Source: Christensenella sp. UBA5399 (GTDB taxonomy: Bacteria > Bacillota > Clostridia > Christensenellales > Christensenellaceae). From it: a stretch of DNA of 5,014 nt. Positions 1-4,687 of this stretch are shown here, in pieces (the first letter of the stretch is position 1; the number at the start of each line of letters is the position of its first letter). The position numbers and the translations under genes are program-made. The notes beneath the pieces were generated by a model. The model had not been told where the DNA came from and ran no database searches. It saw only the letters and a list, made by a program, of their open reading frames with translations. Where the stretch lies: assembly GCA_002407725.1 (NCBI GenBank), contig DHOD01000111.1:23774-28787 (forward strand), in the 5' to 3' direction.

Positions 1-362
1 GCATCGAAAAAAAGACTGTGCTGCTTTTGGTTTGTGACGGGAAGCTGGGTTTGGAGAAACGCCCGGAGGCGGGCCTGCTTGCCGGGATGTGGGGGCTGCC
101 GATGCTGGATGGATGGAAGGGCGCCGCCGATGTTGAAACATTTGTCCGGGAAAATGGATATACGGTTTTGGATATAGGAAAAACGGATGCTGCAAAGCAT
201 ATATTTACGCATATCGAATGGAATATGCATGGGTACGCGGTAGAGGTAGAAGGCAAGGGCGTATTTTCGTGGGCGTCCCCTTCCCGGCTGAAATCACAGT
301 ATGCGGTGCCGTCCGCGTTTCGCGCTTTTATGAAAGAATACCTGGATAAGCTGAAGCAATAG
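1..362 (+). CDS. mutY: A/G-specific adenine DNA glycosylase MutY, C-terminal part (5' end outside window)
   Basis: This is the last 119 codons of a gene that begins before the window; the reading frame is open from base 3 (Ile-Glu-Lys-Lys-Thr) to a TAG stop. MutY removes adenine mispaired with 8-oxoguanine, in base-excision repair in the cytoplasm. The catalytic helix-hairpin-helix domain and the iron-sulfur cluster motif lie upstream and cannot be seen. What is visible matches the NUDIX-like C-terminal domain that recognises 8-oxoG: KRPEAGLLAGMWGLPML resembles the family's R-P-x-x-GLLAG-(L/M)-W-x-(F/L)-P element, HIFTHIEWNMHGY matches the H-x-F-(S/T)-H-x-x-W-x-M-x-GY element, and YAVPSAF matches the usual Y-A-(V/L)-P-x-AF close to the C-terminus. 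An internal GTG at 18 is in frame but is not a sensible start, because the domain continues upstream of it. No functional link to the sugar-transport genes is apparent. The family assignment is from recalled motifs. Confidence 0.9.
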   Translation, partial: IEKKTVLLLVCDGKLGLEKRPEAGLLAGMWGLPMLDGWKGAADVETFVRENGYTVLDIGKTDAAKHIFTHIEWNMHGYAVEVEGKGVFSWASPSRLKSQYAVPSAFRAFMKEYLDKLKQ

Positions 363-364
363 CA

Positions 365-380
365 TCGCCCGGATGGGCGA
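365..380 (+). terminator. possible weak hairpin terminator after mutY
   Basis: TCGCCC (365-370) and GGGCGA (375-380) form a 6-bp GC-rich stem with a GGAT tetraloop, beginning two bases after the mutY stop codon. The position suits a terminator. The following bases (GGTGATTATAGCAATTT) contain only a scattered, late T-run, so this is a poor intrinsic terminator. It may instead be a 3'-end stabilising hairpin. Confidence 0.3.
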
Positions 381-441
381 GGTGATTATAGCAATTTGTC
401 AAAAGGCTGGCAACAAACTTTTGGTATAAATTGTATATGCA

Positions 442-487
442 AGCGGTTTTTCACACGCCGGAGCAACCGATATGAAGTTAAACCGCT
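442..487. repeat. inverted repeat AGCGGTTT / AAACCGCT with 30-nt loop
   Basis: AGCGGTTT (442-449) and AAACCGCT (480-487) are perfect 8-bp inverted complements separated by 30 bases, in the non-coding gap between mutY and the regulator and just upstream of the regulator promoter. Transcribed, they would form a stem-loop. As DNA, they could be two separated half-sites. There is no T-run immediately after it, so it is not a typical terminator. Its role is unknown. Confidence 0.5.
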
Positions 488-502
488 GTAAGTATAATTT
501 TA

Positions 503-531
503 ACGACAAAGATCGATCTTTCATGTATAAT
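503..531 (+). promoter_or_regulatory. sigma-A-type promoter of the LacI-family regulator gene
   Basis: ACGACA (503-508, four of six matches to TTGACA, with the GACA part intact) is followed after 17 bp by a perfect TATAAT (526-531). Transcription would start near 538, giving a leader of about 56 nt before the regulator ATG at 594. A second perfect TATAAT occurs at 493-498 but has no recognisable -35 box at the right distance. The spacer is largely occupied by the palindrome described separately. Confidence 0.6.
508..521. promoter_or_regulatory. candidate LacI-family operator (perfect 14-bp palindrome, central CG)
   Basis: AAAGATCGATCTTT is a perfect 14-bp palindrome centred on CG at 514-515. 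LacI/GalR-family operators are characteristically symmetric with a central CpG, where the hinge helices open the minor groove. The site lies between the -35 and -10 boxes of the promoter that precedes a LacI-family gene, so bound repressor would block RNA polymerase. The inference is autorepression by the downstream gene product. The same 14-mer is not seen upstream of the transport genes. Confidence 0.5.
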
Positions 532-580
532 CATTGTATCATTTCATAATTGCACGCCAAAGTTGTATTGATATTGGGGT

Positions 581-587
581 GGGAGGT
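581..587 (+). promoter_or_regulatory. ribosome binding site fixing the regulator start at 594
   Basis: GGGAGGT lies six bases before the ATG at 594. It selects this codon over an in-frame upstream ATG at 534, which falls just upstream of the predicted transcription start, and over the in-frame ATG at 606, which is too far from the site. Confidence 0.8.
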
Positions 588-593
588 TCGACA

Positions 594-1625
594 ATGCAGG
601 TTACCATGAAAAATGTAGCGGACAAGGCGGGCGTATCGCTGGCTACGGTTTCGCGCGTGTTCAGCGGCAACGGGTATGTCAATGCCGAAACGGCAAAACT
701 GATCAAGGACATTGCAAAGGAACTGGGTTTTTCGCCCCGGAAATATACGCATAAGGTTTCACCGTCATACAGCACGGGGAACATCGGCGTTATGCTGACC
801 CAGATCGACAACCCGTTTTATGCGGAGGCGGTCATGGGCGTCAATGAAATTGCGCATGAGCACGACCTGATCGTCACCATTTATGACACGGAAGAAAACA
901 CGAACCTGGAGATTGTGGCGCTTAACAAGCTGAAGGACCAGCTTGACGGGCTGATCATCATTCCCACATCCGAGACGACGGAATACAATTCCCAGTTTAT
1001 CATGGATTTGAACTCAAAGCACATGCCCATTGTACTGATGGACAGGGAAGTGAAGGACGTGTATATGGACGGCGCATTTGTGGAAAGCTTCTCGGGGATG
1101 TACGGTGCAGTGCAGGTGTTGATTGACAACGGGCACAGGGACATTGCGATCATCACAGGGCCGACAACGACAAGGCCGGGGTTGGACCGGTTTAACGGCT
1201 ATGTGGAGGCGCTCAGGAACAACCAGATCCCCCGGCAGGAAGAATATATATTGTATGGTGATTTTCGTGAGGGGAGCGGATACAACCTCACAAAAAAGCT
1301 GCTGGAGACAAGGCGGAAGATTACGGCGCTTGTATCTTGCAACATGATGATGAGTATGGGATGCCTCCGGGCATTTGAGGAAACGGGAACAAAGGTGCCG
1401 GATGATATCGCGTTCATATCCTTCGACGACCTGCCCTATTTCAGCTTTCCGACGTATAATATTTCGGCGGTGCACAACCCTGCACGGCAGCTTGGTATGG
1501 AGGCGGCGCGGATATTGATTGGGAAAATGAAAAAGAGCAGAAAGCACAGGAATGTTATGGTGACGCGCACGGTATTGAACACAAAATTGATATTGCGCGG
1601 TTCTGAAAAGCTGATCACCCCCTGA
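594..1625 (+). CDS. LacI/GalR-family transcriptional regulator
   Basis: The product is 343 residues, the normal length for a LacI-family repressor. The N-terminal helix-turn-helix is clear (MKNVADKAGVSLATVSRVFS, residues 5-24), followed by the third helix and IAKELGFSP leading into the hinge (about 46-60). The rest is a periplasmic-binding-protein-like effector domain. It shows NIGVMLTQIDNPFYAEAV (63-80), DGLIIIP (118-124), GHRDIAIITGP (180-190) with the downstream R-F-N-G-Y, and VPDDIAFISFDDLPYF (268-283), all standard for the family. The effector is unknown, but a sugar imported or released by the adjacent ABC system is the natural guess. The hinge is unusual: the position normally holding the DNA-intercalating Leu is Val55, and the usual PN..A(R/Q).L pattern reads PRKYTHKV. 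A palindrome inside its own promoter suggests autoregulation. Family is confident; regulation of the neighbouring transporter is inferred from position. Confidence 0.95.
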   Translation: MQVTMKNVADKAGVSLATVSRVFSGNGYVNAETAKLIKDIAKELGFSPRKYTHKVSPSYSTGNIGVMLTQIDNPFYAEAVMGVNEIAHEHDLIVTIYDTEENTNLEIVALNKLKDQLDGLIIIPTSETTEYNSQFIMDLNSKHMPIVLMDREVKDVYMDGAFVESFSGMYGAVQVLIDNGHRDIAIITGPTTTRPGLDRFNGYVEALRNNQIPRQEEYILYGDFREGSGYNLTKKLLETRRKITALVSCNMMMSMGCLRAFEETGTKVPDDIAFISFDDLPYFSFPTYNISAVHNPARQLGMEAARILIGKMKKSRKHRNVMVTRTVLNTKLILRGSEKLITP

Positions 1626-1654
1626 CATGCAATTGTTTCATGCAACAAAGAAAA

Positions 1655-1684
1655 TTGACGGGCTGCGAAAAAGCGCTCTATATT
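1655..1684 (+). promoter_or_regulatory. candidate sigma-A-type promoter of the sugar ABC operon
   Basis: TTGACG (1655-1660, five of six) and TATATT (1679-1684, five of six) are separated by 18 bp. Transcription would begin near 1691, giving an unusually long leader of about 255 nt before the binding-protein gene. I found no better promoter closer to the gene, but A+T-rich DNA gives many partial matches. Confidence 0.45.
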
Positions 1685-1725
1685 CGTAAAAATCTCTCGA
1701 AAATTGATTTGTTTGAGAAATTATG

Positions 1726-1739
1726 TGAAAACGACCCCA
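1726..1739 (+). promoter_or_regulatory. weak catabolite-response-element-like sequence
   Basis: TGAAAACGACCCCA matches 12 of 14 positions of the Firmicutes cre consensus TGWAANCGNTNWCA (three of those positions accept any base); the mismatches are in the right half. A CcpA site just downstream of a sugar-operon promoter would make sense, but the poor right half-site makes this tentative. Confidence 0.2.
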
Positions 1740-1762
1740 AAGAAACAATGTGAAAATATTAT

Positions 1763-1780
1763 GAAACATATATTTGTTTC
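1763..1780. promoter_or_regulatory. 18-bp near-palindrome, candidate operator
   Basis: GAAACATATATTTGTTTC is symmetric at 16 of 18 positions, with perfect 6-bp arms GAAACA and TGTTTC. It has no central CG, so it is less typical of a LacI-family operator than the site at 508-521, but its size and symmetry suit a dimeric regulator. Four additional single copies of the arm lie in the same intergenic region. Confidence 0.4.
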
Positions 1781-1899
1781 CTGTTGAAGGATGAACGGGC
1801 ATATGTTTCAATTATGGCAACAAATATTCTACAAAGAAAACGACACTCATAGTAAAAGTAAATAAAGTCAGCGTTCGGACCTTCTGTTTTGTGTTTCTT

Positions 1900-1918
1900 T
1901 TTTTCGCATAGCGAAAAA
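1900..1918 (+). promoter_or_regulatory. hairpin in the leader just before the binding-protein ribosome binding site
   Basis: TTTTTCGC (1900-1907) and GCGAAAAA (1911-1918) are perfect 8-bp complements around an ATA loop, ending 16 bases before the GAGGAGG ribosome binding site. No T-run follows on the + strand, so it is not a terminator in that direction. It might protect the 5' end or influence translation, or be a protein-binding palindrome. Confidence 0.45.
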
Positions 1919-1934
1919 TAAATATAGGTATAAC

Positions 1935-1941
1935 GAGGAGG
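1935..1941 (+). promoter_or_regulatory. strong ribosome binding site of the binding-protein gene
   Basis: GAGGAGG sits five bases before the ATG at 1947, an excellent Shine-Dalgarno match that fits a highly expressed binding protein and fixes the start directly before a lipoprotein signal peptide. Confidence 0.8.
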
Positions 1942-1946
1942 ATAAG

Positions 1947-3095
1947 ATGAAAAAGTATGTGATTTTGGTATTGGTGGCCTGCCTTGCATTTGCATTGGTG
2001 GCTTGCTCTACCCCTGCGGCGGAAACCGCCACGGAAGCCCCGGCAGCCGAGGCGCCTGCGGCTGCAGAAGAGCCCGCGGCAGCGACGGAAGCCCCCGCGG
2101 CAGCGACGGAAGCCCCCGCGGCAGCGGCGGAAGAACCGGCGGCGGATGATGGAGGCGAAGTGGTGGCGGCAGGCGATTATAAAATTGCCGTTGTGCCCAA
2201 GGATTCCTCTAACGCGTGGTTTGTCAGGATGGACGAGGGCGTAAAGCGGTTTGCCGAGGATACAGGTATCAACGCATTCCAAAAGGGCCCGAGCGAAATT
2301 GACGCCGCCATGCAGGTACAGGTGATTCAGGACCTGATTGCGCAGGGGATCGACGCGCTTTGTGTGGTGCCGATCGACCCGGCTGCTGTCGAGCCTGTGC
2401 TGGAGGAGGCAATGAGCAAAGGGATCACGGTCATCTGCCATGAGGGTTCGTCGGTAGAAAACTGTGACTGGGATATTGAAGCGTTTGACAACGCGGCATA
2501 TGGCGCGTTTATTATGGACAACCTTGCCGCGGCGATGGGCGAGGAAGGCATATACACCACAATGGTGGCGCACGTAACCAACGCGTCGCAAAACGAGTGG
2601 GCGGACGGCGGCGTCGCGCAGCAGGAGACGGCGTATCCCGATATGACGCTGCTGGAGAGCGACCCGCGCGTGGAATCGGAAAGTAACGCGGAAAAAGCGT
2701 ATGAGAAAGCAAAGGAATTGTTTAAGCTGTATCCCGACCTGAAGGGGATCATGGGAACATCATCCAAAGACGCACCCGGAACGGCCCGCGCAATCGAGGA
2801 GCTGGGGCTGAAGGGCAAAGTGTTTACGGCCGGTACGGGAATGCCCAACGAGAGCAGGCAGTTTATCAAGAGCGGCACGCTGGCGTCGGCCTGCCTGTGG
2901 GATCCTGCCGATGCAGGTTACGCAATGTGCGCGCTGTCTGTAAAAGTGCTTGACGGCGAGGACATTGGAAATGGTACAGACCTTGGCGTGGAAGGGTATA
3001 CCGACCTTGAAATCTGGGGAGAAAAAGAAAACGTCCTGCTTGGATCGGGCTGGATTGTGCTGACACCGGAAAATATCGATGATTACGATTTCTAA
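1947..3095 (+). CDS. sugar ABC transporter substrate-binding lipoprotein, LsrB/RhaS-like
   Basis: The 382-residue product begins with a type II signal peptide: MKK, a hydrophobic core, and the lipobox L17-V-A-C20. Cys20 would be lipidated, anchoring the protein to the outer face of the membrane. Residues 21-75 form an Ala/Pro/Glu/Thr-rich linker. The ligand-binding domain (type I periplasmic-binding fold, sugar class) starts near GDYKIAVVPKDSSNAWF (76-92) and includes IDALCVVPIDP (135-145), a VTNASQNEW element (210-218), YPDLKGIMG (262-270) and the C-terminal GWIVLTPENIDDYDF. That ending and the ASQNEW element resemble LsrB (NIDKYDF, TDQNQW). Of the LsrB autoinducer-2 contacts as I recall them, Lys85 and Gln215 are kept, but the Asp preceding the Gln is Ser214 and the Pro/Ala pocket reads TSS, so the ligand is probably a different sugar or sugar derivative. 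It is the first gene of the transport operon. Function as binding protein is firm; the ligand is unknown. Confidence 0.92.
   Translation: MKKYVILVLVACLAFALVACSTPAAETATEAPAAEAPAAAEEPAAATEAPAAATEAPAAAAEEPAADDGGEVVAAGDYKIAVVPKDSSNAWFVRMDEGVKRFAEDTGINAFQKGPSEIDAAMQVQVIQDLIAQGIDALCVVPIDPAAVEPVLEEAMSKGITVICHEGSSVENCDWDIEAFDNAAYGAFIMDNLAAAMGEEGIYTTMVAHVTNASQNEWADGGVAQQETAYPDMTLLESDPRVESESNAEKAYEKAKELFKLYPDLKGIMGTSSKDAPGTARAIEELGLKGKVFTAGTGMPNESRQFIKSGTLASACLWDPADAGYAMCALSVKVLDGEDIGNGTDLGVEGYTDLEIWGEKENVLLGSGWIVLTPENIDDYDF
2073..2126 (+). repeat. 21-bp tandem repeat coding the lipoprotein linker
   Basis: A 21-bp unit beginning CCCGCGGCAGCGACGG is present about 2.6 times without mismatch, encoding PAAATEA, PAAATEA and PAAA at residues 43-60. 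It lies in frame, so copy-number change would lengthen or shorten the flexible linker by seven residues. Less exact relatives of the unit (EAPAAEAPAAAEEP) lie just upstream. Confidence 0.85.
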
Positions 3096-3123
3096 ACTGG
3101 CCAGGTAGTTTCTGAACGTTTAA

Positions 3124-3169
3124 CGCCGACACGGCCTGCGCAAAAAGCAATGCGCAGGCCGTAGCGGCG
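3124..3169 (+). other. strong intercistronic hairpin between binding-protein and ATPase genes
   Basis: ACGGCCTGCGCA (3131-3142) and TGCGCAGGCCGT (3151-3162) are perfect 12-bp complements around an 8-nt A-rich loop. CGCCG (3124-3128) and CGGCG (3165-3169) extend the stem beyond a 2x2 internal loop. No T-tract follows (the next bases are AAAAATGAAC), so it is not a standard terminator. In other binding-protein-dependent operons, such as malE-malF of E. coli, a structure at this place protects the upstream message and yields excess binding protein over membrane components. The same role is inferred here. Confidence 0.7.
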
Positions 3170-3180
3170 AAAAATGAACA

Positions 3181-3187
3181 AAGGGGG
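3181..3187 (+). promoter_or_regulatory. ribosome binding site supporting a TTG start for the ATPase
   Basis: AAGGGGG lies eight bases before the TTG at 3196. The nearby ATG at 3174 is in another frame and its reading frame closes quickly, and no in-frame ATG or GTG precedes the conserved ILELKNIKKSFGGVKAL. TTG is therefore the best start. Confidence 0.7.
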
Positions 3188-3195
3188 CGCTGCAT

Positions 3196-4683
3196 TTGGA
3201 CGACTGCATATTGGAACTGAAAAACATTAAGAAGAGCTTTGGCGGCGTTAAGGCGCTGAAGGGCGTGAGCCTGGAACTGCGGAAGGGCGAAATACATTGC
3301 CTTGCCGGCGAAAACGGATGTGGGAAATCCACACTGATCAAGGTTGCGTCCGGGGTTTATACACCGGATGAGGGCGAGATCTGTATTAACGGGAAAAAAC
3401 ACGAGAAAGTCACGCCGCACCAGGCGATTGCGGAAGGTATACAGGTGATATACCAGGATTTTGCGATATTCCCCAATTTGACGGTGATGGAGAACCTGGC
3501 GCTGACCACCGAGCTGGCGGGTAACAAAAAAATTGCCAGTAAAAAATGGTTCAAACAAATTGCACTGGAGTCAATACAGGAAATTGGATTTGATATTGAT
3601 TTGAACGAGTTGGTGGAAAACCTGAGCGTGGCGGATAAGCAGCTCATTGCTATTTCAAGGGCGTTTTACCACAACGCCAAGTTGATCATCATGGACGAGC
3701 CGACCACCGCCCTGACGGACAAAGAAGTAAAATCGCTGTTTCGTGTAATCAAAAACCTGCAAAGCCAGGGGATGTCGATCCTGTTTGTGTCGCACAAGCT
3801 GGATGAGGTGTTTGAGATATCCGAGCGGTATACGATATTGCGCAACGGTGAAAACGTCTCGACCGGCGATGTCAAAACGCTGGACGAGAAGCAGTTTTCC
3901 TTCTATATGACCGGGCGCGAATTTGCAAACATCGAGCGCGCGCCGGAGCCCGATAAAAATGAAGTTGTCATGGAAGTGCAAAACCTGACGCTTGCCAATG
4001 GATATAAAGACATTTCCTTTCAATTGTATAAAGGGGAGATATTGGGGATGACGGGGCTGCTGGGATCGGGCCGGACAGAACTGATGGAGTCCATTTTTGG
4101 ATACCGCCGTGCGGATTCGGGGAAGATCATCATCGACGGCACACCCGTTGAAATAAAATCGGTCAACGACGCGATGGACCATGGGATTGGCTATGTGCCG
4201 GAAGACCGGTTGATCGAAGGGCTTTTTCTGGATCAATCAATTGAAGAAAATATTTCTGTTGCCAAATGGGACAACCTGACCAATCGCTTTATGCTGGACA
4301 AAAAAGCAATGGGGGAACTTGCACAGGGCGGCGTCGACCAGTTTCATATCGTGACGGATGATGTCAAAAAAACGGTGCAGAAACTGTCGGGCGGCAACCA
4401 GCAAAAGGTGGTGCTTGCCAGATGGCTGGCGCGGGATTTAAAGGTGTTGATTTTAAACGGGCCTACGGTCGGCGTGGATATTGGGGCAAAATATGACATC
4501 CATGGAATCATCCGCGCGCTTGCCAAAAAAGGAATGGCGGTGATCGTGATTTCCGACGACCTGCCGGAGATACTGGAAAACTGCAACAGGGTGCTGATCA
4601 TGAACGCCGGTATGATAAAAGGCGAACTGGTCCCGTCCGAGACCGACCAGACGGAACTTACGTCGCTGATTATGGGAGGGTAG
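3196..4683 (+). CDS. sugar ABC transporter ATP-binding protein, tandem-domain RbsA/MglA/LsrA type
   Basis: The 495-residue product has two fused ATPase domains, the usual size and plan for this family, and would energise sugar import at the inner face of the membrane. Domain 1: Walker A GENGCGKST (38-46), Q-loop Gln87 in IYQDF, degenerate signature LSVADKQ (143-149), Walker B LIIMDEPT (163-170), switch His200 in VSHKLDEV. Domain 2: Walker A-like GLLGSGRTE (287-295) with Arg in place of Lys, as is usual in RbsA homologues, intact signature LSGGNQQ (397-403), and a Walker B reading LILNGPTVGVDIGAK (418-432). There the usual Asp-Glu pair is Asn421-Gly422; that loss goes beyond the RbsA norm. The expected outcome is one hydrolytic site (domain 1 Walker motifs with domain 2 signature) and one degenerate site. 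Translation starts at TTG after GGGGG. The gene follows a strong hairpin and is coupled to the permease downstream, so expression may be below that of the binding protein. The transported sugar cannot be read from this protein. Confidence 0.95.
   Translation: MDDCILELKNIKKSFGGVKALKGVSLELRKGEIHCLAGENGCGKSTLIKVASGVYTPDEGEICINGKKHEKVTPHQAIAEGIQVIYQDFAIFPNLTVMENLALTTELAGNKKIASKKWFKQIALESIQEIGFDIDLNELVENLSVADKQLIAISRAFYHNAKLIIMDEPTTALTDKEVKSLFRVIKNLQSQGMSILFVSHKLDEVFEISERYTILRNGENVSTGDVKTLDEKQFSFYMTGREFANIERAPEPDKNEVVMEVQNLTLANGYKDISFQLYKGEILGMTGLLGSGRTELMESIFGYRRADSGKIIIDGTPVEIKSVNDAMDHGIGYVPEDRLIEGLFLDQSIEENISVAKWDNLTNRFMLDKKAMGELAQGGVDQFHIVTDDVKKTVQKLSGGNQQKVVLARWLARDLKVLILNGPTVGVDIGAKYDIHGIIRALAKKGMAVIVISDDLPEILENCNRVLIMNAGMIKGELVPSETDQTELTSLIMGG
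4674..4680 (+). promoter_or_regulatory. ribosome binding site of the permease inside the ATPase 3' end
   Basis: GGGAGGG is embedded in the last codons of the ATPase gene, seven bases before the permease ATG at 4688. This arrangement is typical of translational coupling between ABC subunits. Confidence 0.75.
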
Positions 4684-4687
4684 CGCA

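Larger units (their letters stand above)
1626..1946 (+). promoter_or_regulatory. A+T-rich control region upstream of the transport operon
   Basis: This 321-bp gap holds no credible gene. It contains a promoter candidate (1655-1684), six TGTTTC/GAAACA hexamers (starts 1634, 1742, 1763, 1775, 1804, 1892), two copies of GCAACAAA (1642-1649 and 1817-1824), a direct repeat CATGCAA (1626-1632 and 1639-1645), a direct repeat ATGTGAAAA (1723-1731 and 1748-1756), and a hairpin at 1900-1918. No convincing terminator follows the regulator gene, so readthrough from the regulator into the transporter is possible. Confidence 0.6.

Noticed and set aside
534..593. Upstream in-frame ATG extending the regulator by 20 residues
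   Set aside because: It lies a few bases upstream of the expected transcription start, has no ribosome binding site, and adds residues before the helix-turn-helix that the family lacks. The ATG at 594 has a strong site.
1014..1628. Minus-strand open frame of 204 codons opposite the LacI-family gene
   Set aside because: The opposite strand encodes a textbook LacI-family protein over the same bases; the minus frame shows only His/Arg-rich sequence without motifs.
1667..1683. Second cre-like or LacI-type operator around AGCGCT
   Set aside because: Symmetry does not extend beyond the central six bases and the outer cre positions do not match.
2073..2126. CRISPR-like or mobile repeat
   Set aside because: The units are directly adjacent with no spacers, in frame, and encode a low-complexity linker.
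1984..2244. Arg/Pro-rich plus-strand open frame of 86 codons
   Set aside because: It is a second frame of the GC-rich linker repeat in the lipoprotein gene. The signal-peptide frame is clearly the real one.
1812..2591. Long minus-strand open frame rich in Arg, Cys and Gly repeats
   Set aside because: It lies opposite the lipoprotein gene and its repeats are the complement of the Ala/Pro linker tract. It has no ribosome binding site and no recognisable domain.
1947..3095. Naming the binding protein lsrB (autoinducer-2 receptor)
   Set aside because: The fold-level resemblance is good but most known ligand contacts are not kept, and no other lsr genes are visible.
3124..3169. Intrinsic terminator between the binding-protein and ATPase genes
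   Set aside because: The stem is strong but is followed by AAAAATGAAC rather than a T-run, and the downstream genes belong to the same transporter.
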